Origin: Vitrella brassicaformis
Taxonomy: Eukaryota; Sar; Vitrellaceae
Length of the DNA: 34,218 nt
Reading direction: 5' to 3'
Assembly: GCA_001179505.1 (NCBI GenBank)
Contig: CDMY01000449.1
Location: 37,201-71,418, forward strand
In this document: positions 1 through 9,969 of the stretch, one piece after another
Layout: the number at the start of each line of letters is the position of its first letter
Numbering within the stretch: the first letter of the stretch is position 1
Translations under genes and position numbers: made by a program
Notes under the pieces: model-generated
Told to the model about the DNA's origin: nothing
The model's database searches: none
What the model saw: the letters and a program-made list of their open reading frames with translations, nothing else

Positions 1-89
1 ATCGACACCAAAATCTCAGCATGCTAAAGAGGAGCAACAGACAGACCGGGCAGCAGCAGGTCAGTCACTTTGAACCACGCAGCCGCGAG

Positions 90-125
<36 letters not shown>

Positions 126-838
126 GGCAAGAGAATGCAGGCAGCAAGCAGCCAGAGCCAGACGACCGATCGATCGCGTTGCTTCCCCTCTGTTTGTGTG
201 TCAGGTGGTGGTGGATCGGCCGTGCTTGGATGGACAAAGCCTTGACGCGGCTGCTTCATTCACTCTTTCTAGCCAAGCAGACAAGGAAGCACGCCCCTGT
301 CCTCTGTCGTTCTCATCCAAGGAGGCGAGGAGTGACTCAACCAACGATCGACATCGATCTCGCAGCAGAGTCAATGCGGCCTAATTGATTCCGAGAGACG
401 AGTGATTGAGAAGCAGCAGCCGAGCGAAAGGCGGTGACGAACGTACGGTGAATCACATACATACGTCGAATCAATCAATCACTACATACACAATGCACAC
501 ACATACATGCGTACACACATGAATACGTACACCACACATCCGTACCCACACACATACGTACATACATACATACGTACCATGGTATACATAATACGTATAC
601 GTGCATCCATGTGTCTGTGTCCTCGTACGTGTATGATCGATCGATGTGTATTTGCTTCTTGCCTTTCAGGCCCAGCCTTCCTTCAACCGCCACGTGTGTC
701 GACACTGATGGATGCCCTTCCCTTCCACCATTGACAGACAGACAGACAGACAGACACAGGTGAGAAGAAACGCAAACACAGTCAAACGCGATCCACACAT
801 GCACCTCTCTCTCTGTCTCTCTCTCTGTGTGTGTGTCT
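1..838 (+). repeat. Left terminal inverted repeat
   Basis: This stretch matches 29978-30793 in reverse complement almost end to end, at about 90 % by eye. Differences are point changes and microsatellite length: a TA run at 91-110 here is a GA/TA-poor run in the other copy, and the GACA run at 724-755 is shortened there. It holds nested palindromes: CGATCGATCG near 169, TACCATGGTA at 575-584, ATACGTATAC near 591 and ATCGATCGAT near 636. Long subterminal palindromes of this kind are candidate transposase-binding sites. Short open frames inside the repeat consist of microsatellite translation and are not credible genes. Confidence 0.9.
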
Positions 839-1112
839 CCGCTTTGTCACCCAGCAAGGGAGCGCGACGGGCGGCCGGACCGTTCCAAGTCGGCATGATT
901 GCGTTGTGGCCATCATTTCATTGAGGACACACACAGTTGGCTTGAAATATATCTGGGACTTACTGACACAAGACACACCACACTGACAGACACACAAGCA
1001 AGCAAGCAAGCAAGCAGCGAGATAGGGGACGGACAAGGTGTCAGTCGGTGGTCTGGCTCGCGCACACGTCATATCCATGTGCATGCGCTTCAATGTGCGC
1101 TCATTCTGCTTC

Positions 1113-1174
1113 TCTGTCTGTCTGTCTGTCTTTCTTTCTTTCTGTCTGGCTGTCTGTCTGTCTGTCTTTCTCTG
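1113..1174. repeat. CTGT/CTTT microsatellite
   Basis: A pyrimidine-rich tetranucleotide run (CTGT with CTTT interruptions) in the noncoding subterminal region. Similar GTCT/GACA runs recur in introns and in the TIRs of this window. Confidence 0.8.
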
Positions 1175-1707
1175 CAGCGACCGTGACTGAGCAAGGCGTG
1201 TACACCAAGACCCATCACACCGACCACCCCTCTGGAGCGTCATCCCAGGCCGATGTGGTGGTGCGGAGGCATGCTAGTGTGTCCGCGGATGGATGGATGG
1301 ACGGATGGCAGTATTCGACTGAGTGGCCTGCCTGGCTGCAGACTTAGTTTGGGGGAGGGGATGGCTGCGTGGGCTGGTTTGAATCGAATTATGTGTGTGA
1401 TGTGTGTGGTGCATGGCATGAGTGGATTGCTCTGACGGCAGCGTCTGTGTTGATCCATCTGCTGTGGTGCTTGAGGGAGACCTCTTATCTCCTCCTCCTC
1501 AGAGAGAAGGAGGCGGCGGAGGTCGACCGCAATCGAGACGGCGAATAGATCGACGGGGATACATTGAGACCAATCACTCACTCATGTCATATGATGAATG
1601 CATGGTACAGTCCTCTCCGTCGTCCATCCATTCATCCCGCCACGTCTGTATGGCACGCCACACCAGATCATCTGGTCATCCCTTCAACGCTCCTGGCTGT
1701 TGAGTAT

Positions 1708-1807
1708 GCGGTTGTCCTGAAGGACTTTTCCTCCTCTCTGCTCCCCGAGATCTCACCGTGGCCAAGCAGAGAGGAGCAGAGAGGAGCAAGCAGTCCAAGA
1801 CAACCGC
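1708..1807. repeat. Imperfect hairpin, arms about 35 bases, loop about 30 bases
   Basis: The left arm 1708-1743 and right arm 1774-1807 are imperfect inverted copies. The outer 9 bases (GCGGTTGTC) and inner 12 bases (TCCTCTCTGCTC) pair perfectly, with mismatches between them. It lies outside any recognised gene, about 0.9 kb inside the left TIR. It could be a foldback structure, a small-RNA precursor or a binding site; the sequence does not decide among these. Confidence 0.6.
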
Positions 1808-2072
1808 ACGCTGGACAGCAAGGAGATTGATCAGCTCATAAGCCGGCACAACACACCATCAGGCAGCCACGTCTGCACAGCCCCAACCACCTCACGAAAG
1901 ACGCACTAGCTGGCGAGATGCATCCCAATATCGCCCATCGACATGGACACTCACTCATACACACACAGCAGCTGGCTATCGACACACAGGTCATTCGTCG
2001 TCTTCCTCCGCTGCCCTTGCGTCTCTTCGACGGATCTCTACCCTTGCGTCTCTACGACGCTACCTACAGTCA

Positions 2073-4031
2073 CTACGTAAGCCTCCTCTTAATGCGACCT
2101 GACACACACACACACACACACACACACCGAGTGAGCCAGCGTCCGCAAAGTCCCACGACACGAACACGCAGACTGACCTCGCTTCTTGATGGGTGGCTCC
2201 GAGTCGTCGTCATCGTCATCCTCATCCATCTTGCTAGCCGCCCCCTCAGCACCGCCCCCGCCCCCCTCGGCCTGACCAGCCGCCCTCTGCTTCACACCAA
2301 CACCTACCTGCACTCATGCACACAAAACAAAACGAGATGGCCGCATGAGCGCATCCATCCGTGCCTTCTGGTGTGGCGCCCACCTTGTCTGTTTCCCCAT
2401 CGTCGTCTCGCTTGGATTGGGCGGCTGCTGCTGCTGCTGCCTCCCCTTCCTCCTTGTGTTTGGCCGCCGTGGCCTTCTGCTCCTTCTCCTTTTGCCTCTC
2501 CTTCTCCTCGCGTTTGATCCTCTCCCTCTCTTCCTTATTCTTGGCCTTGTTGTGCTTGTGCTGGGCCGCCATGGCTTTCATCAGGGCGCCCCTGTCAGGC
2601 CTCTTCTCATCCGCCGCACAGCCATACGCTGCCTCGTCGTCATCGTCATCATCGGTATCCATGTACTCGTCCTCGCTGTCGCCACCGCCACGGAGCTTCT
2701 TGGCCTGCCCCTTGCCCTTCCCCTGACGCGCCCCTGGGCGACCTGACGGCAACACAGAGAGGGACAAGGAATATGTTCGTCTGCACACAGAGAGGAGAAG
2801 CAATATGTTCGTCTGTCGGTGGTTGGATGGATGGATAGATGGATGGATGGATGGGAGCATGCAGTGCAGGAGGGTGTGAGTATGTCCCGACCCCAAGCAT
2901 CCCCGCATCTAGCAGCAAGGATACCAACATAGTCCAGGACTCGCTTGATCTACGGTTGGCCAAAGGCCCTTAGCGACGGGTGGGTGAAAGAAATAATCAG
3001 CCCATCGAGGGTTTGGATCCAACCAGTCACTCACTTGCGCCTGCCTGCCTGCCCGCCCAGGCCTTTCCTCCGTCATAGGTACCTACCTGATTTTGCGCGT
3101 GCCTCTTCGTGGTTGTTCACGTGTTCCTCGGACTTCATCTGTTCCGCTTGCTTGTTGAAACGCTGGGCAGGGGAGGGAGCAAGACAAAGACAGACAGGTG
3201 GGATGATTTCATTTGTAGTGCATGGTGCTGTGTTTTGTGTTGTTCCTCTCTGGCGCGTCGCTCAGCCGCTGACCGTCTTGACGAGTTTGGGCAGGCTGGT
3301 CCACTTCTTCTTGGCGGCGTGCCACAACTCATACGTCGTCCGCTCGGGATTGCACTCCTGAAACGCGCACACACACACACACGCATCATATCGACAAGTG
3401 TTCCATCCATCATGCCCCCCTCCCTGCCTCCCTCTCCTCTTGTGATGGGTGCTGACTGACGGACCACTAGATACTCGAGACAGTCAGCGCTGAATATGTC
3501 CACCCCGCCCCTCTCCTGCTTGTCCCCCTCCCCCTCGCCATCGTCCTCCCCCTCCCCGCCCCCCTTGTCCTTCTTAGTGGCCTTCTTGCCACCCTTGCTG
3601 CTGATGGCCTCCCTGCCCTTTATCACCGTTTTGGCCACATCCAGGGCGGACGGAAGGGGCAGCTGGAAGGCCGGCGTCACCGACACGAGGTGAGATCTGC
3701 TGTCCTCCGCTAACTTGCGGTGCCCCTGCACATTGCAGATCTAGGTATGGGATGGCCTGTGGAGATGCCATGTGTTTTCGTACCTGCCTGGCCGCCTCAG
3801 GGGTGTCCTTCCACTCCTCTGCACACACACAGGACGAGAGCAGACACGAACGAACACATGAGGAGATCCATCCATTGGCCTTGTGAGTTGTGGCAATGCC
3901 GATGGCTCACTGTCGACTTGGTGGAATATGTCGGCCTCCTTGTCTCCAGACAGCTCCCCCTTGGCCTTGTGTTCCTTCCATTTTTTGAACAAAAACATGG
4001 TGTAGCCCGTTATGGGCGGCAGACACGACAT
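2073..4031 (-). CDS. HMG-box protein with acidic and lysine-rich tail
   Basis: The eight-exon model closes exactly (1089 nt, 362 residues): 4031-3911, 3818-3784, 3725-3468, 3357-3274, 3162-3087, 2742-2384, 2307-2178, 2098-2073. Residues 5-22 read PPITGYTMFLFKKWKEHK, a typical start of an HMG box (Pro-rich entry, aromatic core, basic helix). The box continues through exon 2 (EWKDTPEAARQ), with W near residue 42. A second, weaker box-like segment spans about residues 130-190 (WTSLPKLVKTRFNKQAEQM). After it come a glycine-rich stretch, an acidic run (YMDTDDDDDDE), a K/E-rich probable coiled coil, polyalanine, another acidic run and a basic C-terminus (KKRGRIKRRLT) that could be a nuclear localisation signal. 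HMG boxes bend DNA. KDZ elements are known to carry divergent HMG genes, so the location fits. The ATG at 4031 is the first just ahead of the box. It is divergent from the chromodomain gene, 218 bases apart. Confidence 0.85.
2103..2127. repeat. CA microsatellite in last HMG-gene intron
   Basis: A run of about 12 CA units just upstream (on the gene strand) of the last 26-base exon of the HMG gene. CA/GT runs are the commonest filler in introns of this window. Confidence 0.85.
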
Positions 4032-4249
4032 CACGCTGTAATAGCTAAGCCGAGCGATGACACAGCGCTCCCCTATCGCATCCCTTCCTCCCATCGTCCG
4101 TAAAACCGTTTGAAGAGGAAGATCCAGGTGCGGCATGGAGCGCGGCAGGATGACATTTGGAGCCGCCAGCAACAGTCGCCGATGCAGCTGCCTGCTTTGA
4201 AGAAAGTCACCAACTCGCCTGCTTGATCTTCGTCTCTTTCTTGCTTGAG
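4032..4249. promoter_or_regulatory. Shared divergent promoter region of HMG and chromodomain genes
   Basis: These 218 bases separate the start codons of two head-to-head genes and must contain both promoters or 5' leaders. No clear TATA box or initiator motif stands out. The open frame running in from 4157 ahead of the ATG at 4250 could extend the chromodomain protein by 31 residues. I preferred 4250 because the acidic MADEDQ start fits a conventional N-terminus and leaves room for the promoter. Confidence 0.5.
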
Positions 4250-5799
4250 ATGGCTGACGAAGATCAAGCACGGCAGCAGAGTGCGGCCCGCCAGCTGATA
4301 GCGGCTGCGCCCGTGTTCTTCCGCGGCATTTTGGTGGAGGAGGTCGAGACCTTCATCGCATTCGGCATCGAATCGGCTGGCCTGCTCAAGGAGCTCGATA
4401 GCGACATATTTGAGGCCCTTGTGGCGAAGCACGGCGATCGATGGAAGCACGGCCATATCATGATCACGAGGAAACGCATCAGGGCGGAAGAACACATCAA
4501 CAACCCCGATGAGCAGCAGCTCGGCTCTGCTGACCCACCAGCAGCAGCAGCCCCTCCCCCTCCCCCCTCTCCCCTCCCCCAAGCGGCGAACGAGCAGGCC
4601 GCCGCGGCTGCTGCGGCGGTGGCCGTCGAAGTCAAGGACGAGCCATCACACGGCGAGCAACAAAATGGCCAACAGGACGTTACTGCTGCCGCCCCCCACC
4701 ACCAGGAGCAGCAGCAGCAGCAGCAGGACGAAGAGGCCGGTGGCCAGGAAGGTGAGCAGCAGCAACAGCAGCATGATGGTGAGATGGCCGCGGGCGAGCA
4801 GCATGATGGTCAACAAGCGCCACAGGAGCCACCGCCGCCTCGTTCAGCTGGTATCGCTGACCAAGGTATGGGAGAGGAGGGTGGGCCGACAGAAGGCGAT
4901 GACCAAGCTGGAGACGAGGAGGCGGAGGATGAGCACGATGAGCACATGGACGAGAACCAGCAGTTGGCCGGCCACGTGGCTGCGAGAGGGGGAAGGGGAG
5001 GGAGGGGCAGGCGACGGCCAGGCCGGCCCCAGCTTCACCTTCCGGGCGGCATGCAGAGGGGCGCTGGGGTGGGCGGCACCGGGAGAGGGGGCGGCCGCGG
5101 CAAAAAGCGCCAGATAGACGAGGGAGGAGGAGGGATAGCGCGAGATGGAGCAGAGGTCAGAAACACCCACACCACACACGACAACGGCCATCGGTTACTG
5201 TCACAGCTGTCCATCCCTTTCTGCGTGTTGGTTGGTCGGTTGGTTGGTGTGCCAGGTGAAGCGTGGTCGTCCCCGCGGCCGTCCGCGTGGCTCGCGTGCC
5301 GGCAGGGGCGGAGGGGGTCGGGGCAGACATGGGGCGGCATCTGGTGTCGGTGGGGGGATGGAGCACGACAGTGATGATGAGCTTGAAGAGGGCGAATATG
5401 AAGTAAAGAGTCGGACGGTCACACATCGACCGATCGGCCAGTAAGCAGGTGATATGCGCCTTCTTTTGTGTCGTGTTGTGCTGACAGGTGCGAGAGATCC
5501 TTGCTCACGAGGTTCGTCCGTGCGGCAGGAAATACTTCTGCATCAAGTGGGCAGGTGAGATTGAAGATGTGACATAACAAGCCCGATACGCAAGACGGAG
5601 AAACACGCATCGTCTGTTCGGTCTTGCGTTGGACGTGTGTGGCGCGTCTGCAGATTCCAGTTCATCCCTTTCATGGGAGCCTGAGGAGCTGTTGACCAAC
5701 TGTGGGGATGTGCTGAAGACCTACTGGGACCAGCTGGAGGCCAACACGAGCAAACGCGGCACGTTGCACTGGCGCACCTTGCCCCCCTTGGCGTCCTGA
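4250..5799 (+). CDS. Chromodomain protein with AT-hook-like motifs and low-complexity linker
   Basis: The four-exon model closes exactly (1266 nt, 421 residues): 4250-5155, 5256-5402, 5488-5554, 5654-5799. Residues 14-75 form a helical region (ETFIAFGIES...LLKELDSDIFEAL...GHIMITRKRI) that resembles a SAM domain; this is tentative. Then follows a long Ala/Pro/Gln/Asp/Glu linker and RGG-type Gly/Arg repeats. An AT-hook-like run KRGRPRGRPRGSR sits at about residue 304. The chromodomain starts at about residue 352: VREILAHEV, then YFCIKWAD, then LSWEPEELLTNC, matching the family pattern of a beta strand, an aromatic-cage W, and the WEP-E-L-NC helix. Chromodomains bind methylated histone tails, and in retrotransposons and other elements they steer integration to chromatin. 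Such a role here is an inference. The protein is probably nuclear. Confidence 0.85.
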
Positions 5800-6359
5800 G
5801 CTGCATGCCGATGGATGCACCTGCGATTCTGTATGCTTGATTTGTCTGCTAATGCCCCTGTTGTTGACCATGATGGGTGCGTGCAGGCAGCGGGCAGCCA
5901 GGCTGGCCCGCTCCCATTCGGTAGCTCTGGCGGTAGAGAAGTCACTGAGCTGCGCGCCTGACTGAGCATGCCCATTTTTTGAAGGGCCAGGCCACTTTGT
6001 GGGAACGCGCGTGTCTCGGCTGGCTGGCTGGATGGATGGACGGCCTGTCTGTCTGTCTGCCTGCGTGACTTAATGGATGAATTTCCACGTGTAGCTACAC
6101 ATCGGCGAGTGGCTGCAGTCGTCTGTCGACTGAAGGCTGGCAGTGGGTAGAGAGAGAAGCTCTGTGTGCGCCGTGGTGACATCTGCGTGTTCGACTTCAG
6201 TGTGGACACCGAAAGACAGCCGCATTTGATGAACGCACGTCTCACGCCCGCACACCGAGTCCCTCGACTAGGAACACACCGGCAAACATGCACAGGTCGT
6301 CGGCCCTCAAATCAGCGGCCAACCCACCCCCCACCCCACCCCCCGAAGCCCCCCTTCTA
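5800..6359. other. Convergent intergenic region without a gene
   Basis: The 3' ends of the chromodomain gene and the Ulp1-like gene face each other across 560 bases. The stretch contains GGAT and CTGT runs (about 6030-6060) and no open frame with protein-like composition. It probably holds both 3' untranslated regions. Confidence 0.5.
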
Positions 6360-9164
6360 CTACCGCTCTTCCTCTCCCTCTCCCTCTCCCTCTCCCTCTG
6401 TGTGCGGCTTGGCCCCCTGCTGCTTGCCTGTGCGCCGCTTCTTCTGTGCACCAATCTGCCAAACATCATCTAGGTGGTTTGTCAGGAGGCCTGCGAACAC
6501 CGGCAGACAGCAGCTTGCAACCTCTCTTTCTTTGTCTCGCTCTTTCTGTTTGTCTGCTTCCTCTTGTCTGTCCCTGCTGACCCTTGATCATGTTCCAGTT
6601 GGACTCGTTACGTTCGGCCGAGTGCAAGAGATTCCAGGCACTAATCATGCACAGCGCCAACGCCAAGTCCTTCCGCCTGACCCACACACCAACGACAAAG
6701 ACAGAGAGAGACAGATTGAGACCTGAGACACCGAGGGGACTCTTCGCCCATACTTGTTCTGGACGATTTGATGGTTGTGGACCCAGTGGCAAGGGAGGCT
6801 CTTCGGCTTCTTTGGGGGCTTCTTGATGTGCTCGCCCACCCGGTAGGGATGCACAAACTGACTCTGTACGCACCCACACAAAGGTGACCCCAATCCACCA
6901 TATGTTTTCGGTGCCCTTGCCGCCAACCAGGAGAGCCCGTATGGCGGCTACGTTGTGTCTGACGCCCAGCAGCATCACTGTCATTATGGCGCAGATCACA
7001 AACACGCCACAGTCGGGCACTACACACAGCCACACAGCCACCCACCATCCAAGATGAGATGTGTTTTGGTTCCTGCTTACGCGTCTGCTGGGGGCTCACT
7101 ATCAGACCCGATGTCAGCACCTGACCAAAGCAAGCGGACAGACTGCAGGACCTCTTGTGTCGACCGGTGCGTCTCGTATATGGCTGGCTGGTGCGTGTGT
7201 ACGTCCTCGCCCAAGCGCCACTGCTCCGGCTCGCGAGCGTGGCCCCTCAGCAACTCGAACTCCTGCAAAGATATGTGCACGCGTGGACACCCACCCACTG
7301 GCGGGCTGCCCCCGTACCAATCTAAATCTCTCTAGAAGTTTGGTGCGCATTTCTGACAGTAGAGAGACTGTGCGTGCGTGGGGTGGAAGCATGTCTGTCT
7401 GTGTGTCTGTCTGTGTCATTGATCACCCATGAATTTTGACGAGGTTTCGATTGCACTGTCGGCGTCCTGACAGACAAAGACGGCGAGTTGGGCATGTATG
7501 TCTCTGCGTGTGCAGGTGCGTGTGTAGGCGTGAGTATATTCCTCTGAGTTGGAGTCGCAGCACGACAGCAGTGAAGCGCCCTCGTCGGGACCTGCAGTGC
7601 ATGACAGACAACAACACAAGTCGACACACAGAAGTGAGCAGTAAGCCTTCTTGTGCTGCCCCATTCACCCGTCATCTGCCTTCGGATCCGCTTCTGATAG
7701 AATAATCCAGACACAGAGACAGACAGATCAACAGATGCTCTCCCCGTGTCGTTGCGTGTGTATCGTGGTGGGCGCCTCTCGACTCGTGCAAACCATTTGC
7801 GCGTAGATGTTGTTGCCCTCCTTGGTGTCCTTGAAGGGGTTGGGCAGCTCCACACTCGGTACCATCCACTTCCTGATGTACGACACCAGGGACGCCACAG
7901 CCACACATGTGGCCGCAGCGCCTTCACGCGAATGATACCGCTGTTTGTACTGCAGCATCAACCTGAGGAAAGGAGAAAAGTCGGCATGTCTTCCAAGCGC
8001 AACTTGTGCTCATCTGACCAGGGGCGATAGAGAAATGCTACGGCCCAATGGCCTGGCTGAACACCGCACCACACCGACACCCACACCCCCAAAGTCGACA
8101 TCGGATGTAGAGAGTAAATTATGGAGTGCCCGCAGGGGTCTGTCTGTCTGCCTGTCTGTCTGTCTGGTGGCCTGCTGTATCTTGCCTTCTCACCACGGGA
8201 CTGAACGGAAGGATGATGCACTCGGCCAACAGCCACAACTCTGACACACGCACCGACGCGCACAAAGGCAATCACAGCTGCCTCGTATGAATCTGAGCGT
8301 TTGGGTACCCGATCCCTTCTTGTCCTTGACGACCCTCTTGATGCGGTCCGGCCCTATCATGGCGCCGGTCTGCGCTGTCTCCAGGAGAAGCCATGAATCG
8401 CCGTCTGCAGAGCCCATCAGCTGAAGACGAGACCAGGCCACGTGTGAAGGGACACAGCCAAGAGCCATGCATTGGGCTGATAGCCATGCATTGGGCTGAT
8501 ACGAACGTACCATGATATGCGAGAATTCTTGGAAGTAGTCAATCGACCATTGGCCCAACTCCTGTCCCTTTGTGGCCTACGTGCAGCCCACCCACAGACC
8601 GTCGACAGATACTGTTGCCTGCTCCTCCGTGTCCCTGTGTTCTATCCTTTCCCACCACCACCACCCACCCACCCACTCACCATCTGCAGGATTCTTTCGG
8701 GCGTCAGACTTTGCCCACCATCCGGTGATCCTATCTTATGGCTCGACGAGATGCGAAGCTGACCCAGCGATTGGTTCCCTGCAGAAATTGGTTGCTTGTG
8801 CGTGTATGTGATCCCCCAGCCATCTCATCTCTCACCCCCTTCACTCCATGAATCCTCCAGAGCTTCTGCAGGACATAGAGACATGCGAACACGGTGCACA
8901 AGTGAACATTCAATGGGTGGTCAGCCGTGCACGCGCACCTCTTATGTCACCAAACTTGTCACTGCCATCTGGGTTCACATTCAATTCACGGAGCACGTCA
9001 GCCACAACAAGGCTTGCGGCGCGGCCGGCGGTTTCCAGTCCCGCCCTCAGATTATCTAGATTGTCTACGTCCATCGGGGCTGCCGCTGCTGCTGCCGCTG
9101 CGGCGGCGGCGACGGGGGCGGCGGAGGTGCCTTCCCCTACGTCGCCCATCCCCTCATCGCTCAT
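6360..9164 (-). CDS. Ulp1-like (C48) cysteine peptidase, possibly degenerate active site
   Basis: About 16 exons, read 9164 down to the stop at 6360-6362. The N-terminus is acidic and Ala-rich (MSDEGMGDVGEG). The identifying motif is SPQQTLPDCGVFV (split by an intron, Cys at 7009-7011), the Q-x(3-5)-DCGVF active-site signature of Ulp1/SENP deSUMOylases. About 71 residues upstream is IHAQLAVFV (His at 7494-7496), aligning with the family HWxLxV strand. There Trp is Ala, and the Asp expected about 17 residues after His falls on Thr. The C-terminus has a basic stretch (QKKRRTGKQ) and a Glu-Gly tail. Two places are uncertain: 7427-7591 may hide an intron, and between 6874 and 6857 only a 16-base intron (or an earlier donor, 31 bases or more) restores the frame. 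Ulp1 peptidases cut SUMO-type conjugates, and several large transposon groups carry them. It is divergent from the long gene, 99 bases apart. Confidence 0.65.
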
Positions 9165-9263
9165 TTCTCAACAACCTTTCCTAGCCTACCTAGCCGGCCC
9201 CAGGAAATTCGGCGAGAGCTAAGCTCGCAAATGATCGAATCGAAACTGAGGCTCCCCTGAGCC
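9165..9263. promoter_or_regulatory. Shared divergent promoter of peptidase and long gene
   Basis: Only 99 bases lie between the two start codons (minus 9164, plus 9264), the tightest of the three divergent pairs. No classical box is evident. The spacing strongly suggests co-regulation. Confidence 0.5.
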
Positions 9264-9931
9264 ATGCTCAGCACGGACAGCCCATATGTGCTGTGGGAGG
9301 GCAAGATCTTTGCCTTCCGTTGGTCAAAATCGAGCGACCAAGACGCAGATGGGGAGCCCCTGGATGACCTCGAATGTTTGCGTTTGTCCGGCCTTTCTGG
9401 CTCGATGATTGTACCGAGCTCTCTGCCCCTTGCAGGATCGCACAGTGGTCGGCCGTCCGACACCGATAGCATCATCGCATATGGGCACATAACGGTGAGG
9501 GGCGGGCGAGAAGGAGGATGCTGGAGAAGTGAATGGAGCCGGTATGATCCTCTTTCCCATTTCCTTCAGGTGCCGTTGTCGTCTGCCTGTTCCTCCGATG
9601 AGTCGGAAGCGAACATTGTGAGTGGGCACAGCGGCTTAATTTGACATATCCACTCGGATGTAGGGTCCTGCCTGCTGTGGGGTTCAGAGTGTGAGTGTCC
9701 ACGTACAGGTGGTTGTGGCGCCTCCGCGAGGGATATCGTGGCCGCCCAGGACGCTCGTAGGAGGTATTCGCACACACAGAGGGTTGGAGGAGCCAGGTCG
9801 TCTTATTTCTGTTCGTGCTTCTCTCCCCCACGCAGACATTGTCGGCGCGTTGGACTATCGCAGCCTGAAACAGATGCTGGTCGAGAAGTCCAGTCGACAC
9901 CATGTGCTGCAGGTGAGCAGAATGAGCAGAC

Positions 9932-9969
<38 letters not shown>

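Larger units (their letters stand above)
839..2072. other. Subterminal region without a supported gene
   Basis: This region lies between the left TIR and the 3' end of the HMG gene. It contains a long CTGT/CTTT microsatellite (about 1113-1174), a GGAT run near 1288-1307 and an imperfect hairpin at 1708-1807. A short plus frame ending near 1904 (reading LDSKEIDQLISRH in its middle) looks protein-like, but I could not connect it to a start or a splice partner. Nothing else in the region could be supported. Confidence 0.5.

Noticed and set aside
475-804. Open frames within the left TIR
   Set aside because: They translate CATA, GTCT and CA microsatellites and are low-complexity; their counterparts in the right TIR are interrupted differently.
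1240-1581. Minus-strand frame of 113 codons
   Set aside because: Composition is His/Pro/Ser-rich from GGAT repeats, with no splice or domain support.
2345-2746. Plus-strand leucine-rich frame that could suggest a membrane protein
   Set aside because: It is the antisense of the K/E-rich exon of the HMG gene, whose phases close exactly.
8927-9222. Plus-strand frames over the start of the Ulp1-like gene
   Set aside because: They are antisense shadows of its Ala-rich first exon.
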